In this document: piece by piece, positions 9,345 to 18,902 of the stretch
How positions within the stretch are numbered: the stretch's first letter is position 1
How the letters are laid out: every line of letters begins with the position of its first letter
DNA from: Saccharicrinis sp965230625
Lineage (GTDB): Bacteria > Bacteroidota > Bacteroidia > Bacteroidales > Marinilabiliaceae
Assembly (NCBI GenBank): GCA_965230625.1
Contig: CBDDLL010000001.1
Coordinates: 4,340,001 to 4,404,000 of the forward strand
Length of the DNA: 64,000 nt
Direction of reading: 5' to 3'
Translations under genes and position numbers: made by a program
Notes under the pieces: model-generated
The model's input: only the letters and a program-made list of their open reading frames with translations
The model's database searches: none
What the model was told of the DNA's origin: nothing

Positions 9345-9379
9345 AAAATGTGGTACCCAATAAAATGGATACCACATTT
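9345..9379 (+). terminator. Terminator after the porin/binding-protein/MCP operon
   Basis: Stem AAATGTGGTACCC (9346-9358) pairs with GGATACCACATTT (9367-9379) with one mismatch and an 8-base loop. TTTATGTTTTTT follows on the plus strand. It lies 14 bases past the MCP stop. Confidence 0.8.
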
Positions 9380-9474
9380 ATGTTTTTTGAAATTAAAGTT
9401 TACCATTAACAATTATAGTAATCCTCGATTTTTTTTCGCTGCATCCTTTTAGGCTTGCATGCATCAAATTTTGC

Positions 9475-9597
9475 TTATTCAGGAGTAACGTATATTAATT
9501 TAACATCCGCCTTTTCATCTGTATAAGACAACTGAAAATGAGTAGTACCATAACCAGGTAATATTAACTTCTTAGTATGCTTTAAATCTTTATTAAA
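9475..9597 (-). pseudogene. C-terminal gene fragment, 40 codons
   Basis: On the minus strand a frame without a start codon reads protein-like sequence (LILPGYGTTHFQLSYTDEK, then ADVKLIYVTPE) and ends in TAA at 9475-9477. It is closed upstream by an in-frame TGA at 9598-9600. The composition (Gly-Tyr-Gly-Thr turn, alternating beta pattern) looks like the last two strands of a beta-sandwich such as the tail of a glycoside hydrolase or Ig-like domain. Upstream the DNA becomes hairpin and terminator sequence with no coding signal. I read it as a deletion remnant; a chance open frame is possible. Confidence 0.35.
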
Positions 9598-9652
9598 TCA
9601 ATTAAGCATTTTTTGATTAGTTTAATAGAGTTGATAACGTATAATCTAGGAT

Positions 9653-9685
9653 AGTATCCATCCTCCTTTGTAGGCGATGGATACT
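9653..9685 (-). terminator. Hairpin after the DUF5107/TPR gene
   Basis: A perfect 10-bp stem, AGTATCCATC (9653-9662) with GATGGATACT (9676-9685), begins 12 bases after the stop of the minus-strand gene. There is no strong T-run, so it may act as an mRNA 3-prime stabiliser rather than a simple terminator. Confidence 0.5.
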
Positions 9686-9697
9686 ACCACTTTTATT

Positions 9698-12600
9698 CTA
9701 TATCAATCGGCCATTCACCAAAGCTCCAATATGGTACTGGTCGTCTTTAATTACTTCTTCGAACTCAGCTTGGGCTTTTTTAGTATTTCCTAATCCTAAA
9801 TTACCTAAAGCCATTAAATAATGACAATGTTGTTCGTGACGCTTTTGCAAATCTTCTTCAAAGATTAATAAATCAGGAAGCGATACAGCAAAATAGTCCA
9901 TTTTAAATGGTACAAATAATTGTTTTTCACCGTACTTCAATAACTTATTGAATCGACTATTGGCTTCATCATTACGACCTAATTTAATCAAAGCTAATCC
10001 TTGATAGAAAATCTTATCAGGTTGCTGATCGTTATAGTACATAGCTGCTGTTGGTTCCGATAATCCTATAGCTGATTCTTCCCAAGCTGCTTTAGCTTTA
10101 TCATTTTCTCCAAGGCCTTCGTAAGCACAACCTAACCAGTAATTAACATCATTTTCCTGTGCTCCAAACAGTTTACCTTCGCCAAGGTTGTGAGGATATT
10201 CAAAACATGCTGTTAAATGATCAATTGCTTCTTGATAATTATTGGCTGCAATTGCTTTTTTAGCTAATTCGATATGACTGTACAAGTATTGTCCTGTCAC
10301 CTTACCTTCTCCCCCTTCCCACGGGTGGAACTGACGTTTCATAATTAAATCGAGCGCTTTAGCTTCCTCCCCTAACAAGTTTAACAGAGTCGCTCTTTCT
10401 AAATAAAGATCATCTCTAAAATTCACTTCATCGGGGTGTTTTTCAAGTAGAGCCAATCTTTCCTGAGTAGATACACCCAACTTTTTGTACAACTGATCCA
10501 ATTCCATCAACACCCTTGAATCGGTGGTATCCAACTCAAAAGCTTTTTCTAATGATACTCTTGCTGTCTGCGCATCTTCTTGCTTGTTATAATAAGCCAA
10601 TGCTAAATTACGATGAACAGTTGGATAGGAATCATCCAATTCTCTTGATTTTTCCCAGCATTCAGTAGCATCTGTATATTGACGAGATCCGTACCAGAAG
10701 TTACCTAAATAATGCCATGCTTTTGCATCTTCAGGATTTACTTCAACTGCTTTTTGAAGGGCTACCAGTTCCTCTAATTTATTTGGGAAACAGTAATCTG
10801 CCGACATTTGTGCTGCTGTTGCAAAAGCTTCGGTACTTAAATCAACAATACCATTTAATGAGTAATAGTACCCTTTAAAATACATAACCATTGGATAAAC
10901 TTCTTCTTTACCATCTGTATGCAGCGAAATGAAATCTATAGCTTCTTTATAGAATCCAGCTTGAGCATAATCCAATGAAAATTCAATATAGTTATGTACA
11001 TAGTCACGCATTAACTCCTGCATGTTTACCAATACACTGGTATCTTGGGTAAGCAGGTATTTTTCGTATAAAGCACCAAAGTTAAACCTGTCCATCTCCA
11101 ATGATTCTTCAATCAACTTTAACGCTGCTGCCTTTTGACCAGCATCTCTTAAAAGCATTATTTTTAGGTGACGGGCTTTCTGGTTTAACCAGTTTCTCCA
11201 TAGGGAGCGATCCACCAATTCCAATGCTTTCTCTCTGTTTCCAAGCATAGAATCAATTTGAGCAGCCTGAAAAAAACCGCTGTCCTGCCAAGCTCCGTTC
11301 CAAGTAGATTTAAAGAACGATCCATATGCTTCTTCAAGTTTACCCTGCATCCTTAAGCAAAAACCAAGATTATACAATGGCTCTCCATCATAAGGATTTG
11401 GATTTCGTTCCGTTAATGTTTCAATGGCCGTGCGGAAGTACGACTCTGCCTCCGCAAATTTGCCTTTACGCATTAACCACAATCCCATGGCATTGTTGTT
11501 GCGCACATCTCCCGGTTCACGTTTTAAAGCCTCTAAATAATAATCGGTTGGATTATAGGTTGCATGACGATATTGCTCTAAGTGCAATCCCCTTAAATAT
11601 AACTGCTCAACAGAGTTAATTTCATCAGGATCTTTGGCTGCTTTGGCTGCATCAGGAATTGGACGTAATTCTTCCGGCTCTGTTTGCCAATCTACCAATA
11701 CTTTACCCTCTTTGCTAACAATTGAAATATAACAGTTTTCAAGGTTGATATCAGCCTGCACCAACTCTTCAAAGCTCATTTCAGGAGTAAAGTCAATTAT
11801 CTTTTCAAGTACTACCTTACCTTCACTTTTAAGTGTGACAGTAGCTCCTGGATACTCTCCTAATGTATAAGCCTTTAACTTATACCCCTTGCCTTCCGGC
11901 TCAAGGTTAACCATACCTTCTTTAGTTGCATTTTTAACCACACCCAAATCGCGATAAGGCATGAAGTACTGCTTAAAGCTCTTTTCTTCGTACGGTTGTA
12001 ACCATGTGAAATCTGGCTGGTTATCGGTATAAACCCCACACATCAACTCAATATATGGTCCATCTTCATCGGTCAGGTTTCTATCCCATGCCTTTCCAAA
12101 ATCACTATGCCCCCAAGTCCACTGCTTTTTACCAGGCGATTGATGATGATCGGCTACATGAAGCAGACCTCCTCGCGAATCATTCTCGAAACCACCCACA
12201 AAGTTATATTTCGATTGAATAGCCATGTAGCTTGTTGGTACAGGAATATTCTTATAACGCGAAATATCCACTCCCGAAGAGTAATCCACTTTATAATATT
12301 CGCCAGTTGCAATTGGGAAGCTTGAAACATCCCTTTTACCATGATCAAATACAGCATTTACATCAGGCGGAAATACCGACTGGTAATCATCGTTTACAGC
12401 AACTGCAGGATTGGCCCACCATAAAAATGTTTGTGGATGTGGGGTTCTGTTATACAGTTTTACTTTTATTTCCATGTAAGCCTTGTCGGGATACAAGGTA
12501 AAACCTGCCATACCTTTAGTACGGAACATACGCTCCACCTCACTACACCAAACTGTTACACTTCCATCTTCATTTTCTTCAATCATAGAATCCACTGGAT

Positions 12601-12985
12601 CGTAGGTTGAAGGACGGTGGTGTTGTGGCCAGTTGAACTCAATACCTCCCGAAATCCACGGACCGGTTAATCCTACCAAAGCAGGTTTAATTACCTGGTT
12701 ATAATATACAAAATGGCGTTCTTTGCTTTTATCGTAAGCCATTTGCACTCGTCCGCCCAACTCTGGCAGAATCATGATTTTAATATATTTATTTTCTAGA
12801 TAAATGGCATTCCATTCTTTGTCATGCTTTTCATCTTCAATTTTTTCAATTACCGGATGTGGGTAAACAACACCGCTACTTCCCTGGTAAACTCTCTTCT
12901 CAAGGAAAATCGGATTTTTCTCTGGTTTTCCAATTCCATAGGTAGGAATCACTACCTTTTCATGCCATGCTTTTACTTGGTTCAT
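9698..12985 (-). CDS. DUF5107 domain protein with long TPR array
   Basis: The protein has 1095 residues from ATG 12983-12985. A TTG at 12998-13000 extends the frame by five codons but falls inside an upstream repeat, so ATG is preferred. No signal peptide is seen, so it is probably cytoplasmic. Residues about 10-360 form a beta-rich domain typical of DUF5107, related in look to galactose-mutarotase-like sugar-binding folds: IMILPELGGRVQMAYDKS, LTGPWISGGIEFNWPQHH, TFLWWANPAVAVNDDYQSV. A linker sandwich follows, and from about residue 480 to the end there are TPR helices (MRKGKFAEAESYFRTAIE; AKAWHYLGNFWYGSRQYTDA; HYLMALGNLGLGNTKKAQ). Such proteins are frequent in Bacteroidota carbohydrate regions, but I know no assigned activity. 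The beta domain suggests carbohydrate recognition or isomerisation. It has its own terminator hairpin and lies downstream of a sulfatase. Confidence 0.85.
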   Translation of the reverse strand: MNQVKAWHEKVVIPTYGIGKPEKNPIFLEKRVYQGSSGVVYPHPVIEKIEDEKHDKEWNAIYLENKYIKIMILPELGGRVQMAYDKSKERHFVYYNQVIKPALVGLTGPWISGGIEFNWPQHHRPSTYDPVDSMIEENEDGSVTVWCSEVERMFRTKGMAGFTLYPDKAYMEIKVKLYNRTPHPQTFLWWANPAVAVNDDYQSVFPPDVNAVFDHGKRDVSSFPIATGEYYKVDYSSGVDISRYKNIPVPTSYMAIQSKYNFVGGFENDSRGGLLHVADHHQSPGKKQWTWGHSDFGKAWDRNLTDEDGPYIELMCGVYTDNQPDFTWLQPYEEKSFKQYFMPYRDLGVVKNATKEGMVNLEPEGKGYKLKAYTLGEYPGATVTLKSEGKVVLEKIIDFTPEMSFEELVQADINLENCYISIVSKEGKVLVDWQTEPEELRPIPDAAKAAKDPDEINSVEQLYLRGLHLEQYRHATYNPTDYYLEALKREPGDVRNNNAMGLWLMRKGKFAEAESYFRTAIETLTERNPNPYDGEPLYNLGFCLRMQGKLEEAYGSFFKSTWNGAWQDSGFFQAAQIDSMLGNREKALELVDRSLWRNWLNQKARHLKIMLLRDAGQKAAALKLIEESLEMDRFNFGALYEKYLLTQDTSVLVNMQELMRDYVHNYIEFSLDYAQAGFYKEAIDFISLHTDGKEEVYPMVMYFKGYYYSLNGIVDLSTEAFATAAQMSADYCFPNKLEELVALQKAVEVNPEDAKAWHYLGNFWYGSRQYTDATECWEKSRELDDSYPTVHRNLALAYYNKQEDAQTARVSLEKAFELDTTDSRVLMELDQLYKKLGVSTQERLALLEKHPDEVNFRDDLYLERATLLNLLGEEAKALDLIMKRQFHPWEGGEGKVTGQYLYSHIELAKKAIAANNYQEAIDHLTACFEYPHNLGEGKLFGAQENDVNYWLGCAYEGLGENDKAKAAWEESAIGLSEPTAAMYYNDQQPDKIFYQGLALIKLGRNDEANSRFNKLLKYGEKQLFVPFKMDYFAVSLPDLLIFEEDLQKRHEQHCHYLMALGNLGLGNTKKAQAEFEEVIKDDQYHIGALVNGRLI

Positions 12986-12992
12986 ATTTTTT

Positions 12993-13010
12993 AGTATCAA
13001 GATTCAAGAC
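12993..13010 (-). repeat. TTGATACTTGA-type heptamer repeat before a start codon
   Basis: Read on the minus strand this is GTCTTGAATCTTGATACT, ending 7 bases before the ATG of the DUF5107 gene. It is the shortest of three related arrays (others at 28488-28518 and 63870-63901), all in the same position and orientation relative to the downstream start codon. Confidence 0.7.
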
Positions 13011-13115
13011 TTTTAAAAGTAATTTCACAACTCTTAATATGCTTGTGTTATGACTTCTATTTTATTTTTAATTTATCTACTTATCTTTCTTTAAAAACCA
13101 CCTTAAGTTTTGTTT

Positions 13116-13149
13116 AAAAACACACGTGGTTCTCTATAAAGAACATGTG
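13116..13149 (-). terminator. Terminator after the 13.2-15.1 kb sulfatase gene
   Basis: CACGTGGTTCT (13123-13133) pairs with AGAACATGTG (13140-13149) with one bulged base and one wobble. On the minus strand it is followed by GTGTTTTTAAAC. It separates the sulfatase from the DUF5107 gene, so these are probably separate transcripts. Confidence 0.6.
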
Positions 13150-13218
13150 GTTTTTTCGAGCGCACGCCGCACTTCATAAAGAACTCATATTCTTTCAGTT
13201 AAAAAAACACTCCATTAT

Positions 13219-15129
13219 CTAATATATTAACTCTCTACCTTCATGTATATGGAGGAATAAATCAATGCAGCCTTTTACTATCGAAAGATTGGTAGGAGCC
13301 TTTTTGTTAGATTTATTATATTTCTGAAGTTCTTTTACGTCTTCCACAAACGCTTTGGCATCTTCGTCCATGTATAATAAATTGTGTAAAACTTGCCACG
13401 ATACATAGCCACTATCACCACTCAAATGCCTCAACAAAACCTCTTTGGCTTTTTCATCTTTAAACACTTCCCATGCCCAGGCAGCTATTTCTACCTGAAC
13501 GCAAGGATAGCTGTCGTTAAGCGATTTTAATATTTCCTCCTTATTTGATTTTGCTTTTTGAGCCTGCACATGTATGCCTACCGAAGCCCAATATCTTACT
13601 ATTGGATCTTTATGCTTCAATAGTTTTATTTGCTTTTTGATAACGGATTCTCCTTTACCAACAAGGTCGGCAGCTTGCAGAACCTTATTAAAGGGATATT
13701 GTTTTTTATCCTCTCTATAATTAAAGGGCGTACCTTTTTCAGAAATTCTTACAAGTTCATATTCAGGTGCAAAATGAATGTCCTTGTTTTTTCGTATATC
13801 CTTGTAAAGGGCTTTTTTTAATTGGCTCTTTATTTTTTGGTATTTACTATCGGAAGCAAGGTTATGGGTTTCCCATTTATCGTTTTCCAGGTCGTATAAA
13901 TATTCCAACGGTCGTTGCTCAAACAATTTACTTTGTATCTCATTCAATTTTCCCTCTTTATAATCGGCACGCATTTGCTTGCAGATATCACCTACATCAA
14001 AATACTTATGATGTCTCATTACCGGAAATTGTGGCACAAACACTCTTGTATACATATATTTACCATTAGAAACAGACCTTGACAAGCCCATGGATTCTCC
14101 CGAGCGGTTTCTTGAACCATAGATGTATTCACGGGGCGCTTTTCTTTGCTCACCTAACATGGGTCGTCCCTCCATATATTCAGGAATTTTACAACCTGTA
14201 AGACTCAGTAAGGTAGGTGCCAAATCTTCAAAACTAATTAGCTCATCGCTTACTACACCTTTGCCCCAAGGATTTAAATGCTGATACTTTTCAGGAAACC
14301 AAACTATAAACGGAACCCTGTATCCCAAACCGATGGCATTGCTTTTACCTCGCGGAATACCTTCGCCATGATCGGCATAGCAAAAAATAATGGTGTTATC
14401 CTTTAGTCCATCCTCTTCAAGCCTTTTTAAAAGACTCCCGATCATATTATCCGTGCTTTTTAATGCATTGTATACACGGGCCATCTGTTTACGCATCGGT
14501 GGCGAATCCTTGTAAAATGTGGGCATTTCAAATTCATTATCAGCAATAACTTCATCAGGTGCTAGTTTATTTAAAACATCTTTTTCATATTTTTTATATG
14601 ACCAGGTCATGGTTCTGGATTGGTGACATTGCATATAGTTAAAAACACTGAAAAAGGATTGACCTTCTTTTCGTTTCCACCATCCGGCTTTGCCTGAGCT
14701 TTCGTTCCAGGAGTTTTTTATGATGGTCTTGGCATTGCTGGTATTGTAATCAGTTTTTGAATTGTTGGAAGTATAATATCCTACTTGTTTTAAATAAGTG
14801 GGAAATCCTTTAATAAATTCTGGAATAGGGAATGAACTCCTATGATGACTGGTTCCCATTTTTTCTGTTCTTACGCCGGTTATAATGGTGCTTCTACTTG
14901 CCGAACAAACTGTACCTGTTGAAAAGGCACTGGTAAAACGAACACCATTGGAAGCCAGTTTATCAATATTTGGTGTTTTTGCATCTTTATTCCCATAACA
15001 ACCAATAAACTGTGGAGATGTATCTTCCAAGGTAATCCAAAGTATATTAGGACGATCTTGAGCGAAAATAGTATCTACAAACAAAAATGTTAGTAAGCAT
15101 ACGGTTACAATTATCAACAACTTTTTCAT
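13219..15129 (-). CDS. Exported S1-family sulfatase with C-terminal HEAT-like extension
   Basis: This 636-residue sulfatase hydrolyses sulfate esters or sulfamates from glycans. A signal peptide (MKKLLIIVTVCLLTFLFVDTIFAQ) precedes the metal-binding start NILWITLEDTSPQ. The modification motif is Cys75-Ser-Ala-Ser-Arg79 in GTVCSASRSTIITG, the Cys-x-Ala-x-Arg variant, which still suits formylglycine maturation. Other core segments are TPNIDKLASNGVRFTSAF, FCYADHGEGIPRGKSN (metal-binding Asp-His) and EYIYGSRNRSGES. After about residue 490, repeated helical pairs (KDPIVRYWASVGIHVQA; YPCVQVEIAAWAWEVF; SGYVSWQVLHNLLYMDED) look like HEAT repeats. The overall layout resembles sulfatases annotated as heparan N-sulfatase-like, but substrate is not proven. 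It is divergent from an AraC regulator at 15320, a likely controller. Confidence 0.93.
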   Translation of the reverse strand: MKKLLIIVTVCLLTFLFVDTIFAQDRPNILWITLEDTSPQFIGCYGNKDAKTPNIDKLASNGVRFTSAFSTGTVCSASRSTIITGVRTEKMGTSHHRSSFPIPEFIKGFPTYLKQVGYYTSNNSKTDYNTSNAKTIIKNSWNESSGKAGWWKRKEGQSFFSVFNYMQCHQSRTMTWSYKKYEKDVLNKLAPDEVIADNEFEMPTFYKDSPPMRKQMARVYNALKSTDNMIGSLLKRLEEDGLKDNTIIFCYADHGEGIPRGKSNAIGLGYRVPFIVWFPEKYQHLNPWGKGVVSDELISFEDLAPTLLSLTGCKIPEYMEGRPMLGEQRKAPREYIYGSRNRSGESMGLSRSVSNGKYMYTRVFVPQFPVMRHHKYFDVGDICKQMRADYKEGKLNEIQSKLFEQRPLEYLYDLENDKWETHNLASDSKYQKIKSQLKKALYKDIRKNKDIHFAPEYELVRISEKGTPFNYREDKKQYPFNKVLQAADLVGKGESVIKKQIKLLKHKDPIVRYWASVGIHVQAQKAKSNKEEILKSLNDSYPCVQVEIAAWAWEVFKDEKAKEVLLRHLSGDSGYVSWQVLHNLLYMDEDAKAFVEDVKELQKYNKSNKKAPTNLSIVKGCIDLFLHIHEGRELIY

Positions 15130-15319
15130 ATCATATTCATTAGTAGATTATAGTATACAAAATAAATACAGAAATAGCTTTAAAAAAATGGAGGTTATTT
15201 TGAATTTAATGGATTATATTACTATTTTACACAAAATTTAAACATAAACATTGACTTACCGGCATATTGGAACATAGAGCCATTGTTTTTTAACAACCGA
15301 TAACTAATTTTCTATATTA

Positions 15320-16195
15320 ATGAAGCAAGAAGGATTTGAAGGACAGAGAACTATCGTTTTACCTGAGTTTATCCTAAACGAAGTAAAAATGCATCCTGTA
15401 AATCAGGCATTATACATCACTGATATTGGATATTATCCTAATGCGAAAGATCATTACAGAATTAGAGAAGAAGGCTGTGAGCAATATATTTTAATGTACT
15501 CGGTAGAGGGTTCGGGATGGATATCAATTGAAGGACAAAGAATAAATGTAAAAAAAAACCAATATTTTACGATTCCTAAAAACACTCCTCATTCATACGG
15601 GAGTAACAATAGTAATCCATGGACTATTTACTGGGTTCACTTCACTGGAACTCTTGCTCCTTTTTTTATAGAGTCGTTTAGTAAAGCTGAATCTATATTA
15701 CCATCAAAAATTTCTAGAATTGAAGACCGTATCCTGTTGTTTGAAGAGATTATACAAAACCTTGAAATGGGTTATAGCATGGACAATATAAATTATGCAA
15801 ATATTTGCTTGCTTCACTTTTTAGGTTCTTTCAGATATTTAAGTCAGTTTCGTCAGGTACGTAAAGCTAAAGAGGTTGATATGGTTGAAAGTTCTATTTT
15901 ATTTATGAAGGAAAGTATTGCCCATAAAATTACTTTAGAAGAGTTGGCATTTAAAGCTGGACTTTCTCCTTCGCATTATTCAATGGCGTTTAAAAAGAAA
16001 ACTGGCAGGTCACCACTAGATTATCTTATTCATTTAAAAATTCAACAAGCTTGTCAATATTTTGATCACACTCAGTTAAAAATAAAAGAAGTTGCCATAC
16101 GTGTTGGTTATGACGATCCGTATTACTTTTCGAGGATATTTAAAAAAATTATGAATATGTCGCCTGTTCAATACAGGAAACTACCTAAAGGTTGA
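15320..16195 (+). CDS. AraC-family transcriptional regulator with cupin sensor domain
   Basis: The protein has 291 residues. Residues about 20-110 form an AraC-type cupin/sugar-sensing half (EEGCEQYILMYSVEGSGWIS; PKNTPHSYGSNN; WTIYWVHFTG). Residues about 190-290 hold two helix-turn-helix motifs: ITLEELAFKAGLSPSHYSMA, then IKEVAIRVGYDDPYYFSRIF, ending in MSPVQYRKLPKG. The WTIYWVHFTG stretch is typical of regulators of glycan-degrading genes. The gene diverges from the sulfatase (190-base gap) and lies 239 bases upstream of the GH3 gene on the same strand, so it probably regulates one or both. The effector is unknown. Confidence 0.93.
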   Translation: MKQEGFEGQRTIVLPEFILNEVKMHPVNQALYITDIGYYPNAKDHYRIREEGCEQYILMYSVEGSGWISIEGQRINVKKNQYFTIPKNTPHSYGSNNSNPWTIYWVHFTGTLAPFFIESFSKAESILPSKISRIEDRILLFEEIIQNLEMGYSMDNINYANICLLHFLGSFRYLSQFRQVRKAKEVDMVESSILFMKESIAHKITLEELAFKAGLSPSHYSMAFKKKTGRSPLDYLIHLKIQQACQYFDHTQLKIKEVAIRVGYDDPYYFSRIFKKIMNMSPVQYRKLPKG

Positions 16196-16434
16196 TTTTA
16201 CACAAACTAATTGTTGTATCCAAAAAGCTTTAAAAACACAGCTTAAAAATTCCAATTACAGTTTTATTGAATAAAAAAAGCTAATTAATTTATCATAAAC
16301 CTATCAAATTCTCATTTGATGTATTTAAGTTGAGTTTTTAAGCAATCATTGTTGATATGTATAGTTCAGATCTTTTATGAAAAAAAACTATTCTTGTACT
16401 CTATCGAAGTATAATTAAACAAGTTAAATTTAAC

Positions 16435-18747
16435 ATGAAAAAATCCAATATTCTACTTTTACTTGTATTGTTTTCAATAATAGCCTGTAAAAATCAACCC
16501 ATACATTCAAAAAGAGCAATAAAAGATACAAAACAACAAATTCATCAAAGACGAATTTCGGAGCGAACAAATGATGCTGAAATGGAAAGAAAAATTGATG
16601 ATTTGCTAAGTTCAATGACAATTGAAGAAAAAATAGGTCAAATGATTCAGGTTACTGTTGATGTAATTGCAGAAACCAAGGAATATAATGAGACTGAAAG
16701 TGGTATTATAGAAATATCACTTGATACTACAAAACTTAATTTATTCTTAGATAAATTTCCTATTGGTGCTTTAATAAACGGTTATGGTTTCACACCGCAA
16801 AACTGGTATGAATTCAATACTCAACTTCAAACTTATAATAAAAATAATACTCGATTAAGTATTCCAATTTTATATGCTCAAGATCACCAACATGGAGCCA
16901 ATTATGTAGCCGGAGCTACAATTTTTCCGCATAGTTTAAATATGGCTTCGGCTTTCAACCGAGAATTAATAGCAGAAGAAGCTCGCATAACAGGTATTGA
17001 GTCGGCCGATTTAGGTCATCGATGGATATTGGGGCCTATTGCTGATTTAGGATGCAACCCTCTTTGGCCTCGCATCTACGAAACTTATGGAGAAGATCCT
17101 TACCTGGTTTCTGAACTTTGTAAAATTCAACTGCAAACCAGAAAATCAAGTGCAGAAATTAATCCATTTAAACAAGTAAGTTGTGCCAAACATTTTCTAG
17201 GATATTCGGCTCCTCAAGCTGGATGGGATCGCACTCCTGTTGATATTTCGTGGCAACAACTTTATGAGTTACACATTCCATCTTTTAAAACAATAATTGA
17301 CAATGGTATTGATGCTATTATGCTGAATAGTGGAGAATTAAACGGAGAAGCTGTTCATGGCTCTTATAATATTATTACCCACTTACTACGAGACAAATTA
17401 GGTTTTAAAGGTGTGGTTATTACTGATTGGAACGATATTGTAAAAATGTATAAATATCATAAAGTAGCTGCTAACGAAAAGGATGCCATTCTTAAAGCTA
17501 TAAATGCAGGTATTGATATTAGCATGGAACCTGAAGACTTAAGTTTTGGTGAATTGCTTTTTGAACTAATAAATGAAGGTAAAGTTACCGAAGACCGTAT
17601 TGATTTGTCTGTTGCAAGAATAATACGTTTAAAAATGAATGCTGGTTTATTTGAGCACCCAATGCCGCGTAACGATCGTTTCGAAATGATTGGTAAAGCA
17701 GATCATCATAAAATAGCTTCCCAAGCTGCTGAAGAATCAATTGTATTACTTAAAAATGATGGGATATTGCCACTTAAAAGTAATATAAACTCAATGATAA
17801 TAGTTGGTCCTAATGCAGATAATAAAAAGGCTCTATGTGGTGGTTGGACTTATAGATGGTGGCCGCAAACAGATGATATTTTCCCTAAAAGTATGAATAC
17901 AGTATATCATGCTCTAAAAAATACTTTTACAAAAACGAGTATTGAAATTGCAACAGTTAAAAATTTAGCAAAAAAATCCAAAAACGTAGATGCTATTATT
18001 TTGGCTTTAGGAGAACAACCACATGCAGAGGGATTTGGAAACGTTAACAATTTATCGTTAGACGAAGGGCAAAAGCAAATTGTTGATATAGCCATTTCAT
18101 CTGGTAAACCAATTATTTTAGTTATGATTGGTTCCCGTCCTTTAATTGCCACAAAAGCTTTTAACAACAGTAAGGCATTTATTTGGGCCGGACTTCCCGG
18201 GATACATGGAGGTGATGCCATTGCTTCTATTTTAAAAGGTAACACCAATCCAAGTGGTAAATTATCATTTTCATATCCTGCAAATAATGGTCATTACTAT
18301 AATTACAACCACAAACCTTCTCATACACATTATGATATACCTCCACAAGATTCTACAACACACATAGGTACATTTGGTGAAGGGTTGAGTTACTCTAAAT
18401 TTAAATATTCTGAGATTGAGCTTAGTGATTCTATTTTAAATATGGAATCCGCAATTACTGCAACAGTACAAATAGAAAACACATCAACTATAGATGGTAA
18501 AGAATCGGTATTATGGTATATTAATGATGAGATAGCCAGTATTACACGTCCTGTTAAAGCATTAAAACACTTTGATAAAGATTTAATCAAAGCTGGAGAA
18601 AGCAAAACCTTTACATTTACAATATCGCCCTCAATACTCTCTTTTCCTGATGCACATGGGAACGATATTATTGAAGAGGGATATTTCACTTTGATGTGTG
18701 GTAATCATAAAGTAAGGTTTAAATTAAATAGTACAACAGTTCATTAG
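16435..18747 (+). CDS. GH3-family beta-glycosidase, lipoprotein
   Basis: This 770-residue exo-acting glycoside hydrolase has a lipobox (MKKSNILLLLVLFSIIAC, Cys18), which places it on the periplasmic or surface face of a membrane. The (beta/alpha)8 domain covers about residues 50-400, with RWILGPIADLGCNPLWPRIY, KHFLGY (252-257) and the nucleophile loop FKGVVITDW, where Asp331 is the expected nucleophile. The alpha/beta sandwich (about 430-640) contains IVLLKNDGILPLKSN and a GLPGIHGGDAIASILKGN segment. A fibronectin-III-like C-terminus starts after the GEGLSYSKFKYSE motif. GH3 enzymes of this size are usually beta-glucosidases or beta-xylosidases; with GH16 nearby, beta-glucosidase is plausible but unproven. 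It converges on SusD, with a shared hairpin at 18868-18893. Confidence 0.94.
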   Translation: MKKSNILLLLVLFSIIACKNQPIHSKRAIKDTKQQIHQRRISERTNDAEMERKIDDLLSSMTIEEKIGQMIQVTVDVIAETKEYNETESGIIEISLDTTKLNLFLDKFPIGALINGYGFTPQNWYEFNTQLQTYNKNNTRLSIPILYAQDHQHGANYVAGATIFPHSLNMASAFNRELIAEEARITGIESADLGHRWILGPIADLGCNPLWPRIYETYGEDPYLVSELCKIQLQTRKSSAEINPFKQVSCAKHFLGYSAPQAGWDRTPVDISWQQLYELHIPSFKTIIDNGIDAIMLNSGELNGEAVHGSYNIITHLLRDKLGFKGVVITDWNDIVKMYKYHKVAANEKDAILKAINAGIDISMEPEDLSFGELLFELINEGKVTEDRIDLSVARIIRLKMNAGLFEHPMPRNDRFEMIGKADHHKIASQAAEESIVLLKNDGILPLKSNINSMIIVGPNADNKKALCGGWTYRWWPQTDDIFPKSMNTVYHALKNTFTKTSIEIATVKNLAKKSKNVDAIILALGEQPHAEGFGNVNNLSLDEGQKQIVDIAISSGKPIILVMIGSRPLIATKAFNNSKAFIWAGLPGIHGGDAIASILKGNTNPSGKLSFSYPANNGHYYNYNHKPSHTHYDIPPQDSTTHIGTFGEGLSYSKFKYSEIELSDSILNMESAITATVQIENTSTIDGKESVLWYINDEIASITRPVKALKHFDKDLIKAGESKTFTFTISPSILSFPDAHGNDIIEEGYFTLMCGNHKVRFKLNSTTVH

Positions 18748-18867
18748 TTTTTGGTCATTGGTATGTTTACAATAACTTTTAACATCAACTATTTAATACT
18801 TTACAGATAGAAATTAAATTCGTTAAAATATTAACTAGCGAATTAAAATAAAGAGATTTTTAATGTT

Positions 18868-18893
18868 AAAGGCTGCCCAAATGGACAGCCTTT
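18868..18893. terminator. Bidirectional terminator between GH3 and SusD
   Basis: AAAGGCTGCCC (18868-18878) pairs with GGACAGCCTTT (18883-18893) with one wobble. A T-run follows on the plus strand (TTTTTATTTT), and an A-containing stretch upstream gives T residues for the other strand. It sits in the 155-base gap between convergent genes. Confidence 0.8.
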
Positions 18894-18902
18894 TTATTTT
18901 AC

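Noticed and set aside
12998..13000. TTG start for the DUF5107 gene (and the similar TTG at 28492-28494 and 63870-63872)
   Set aside because: All three fall within the repeat arrays; ATG codons a few bases later fit protein families and signals better.
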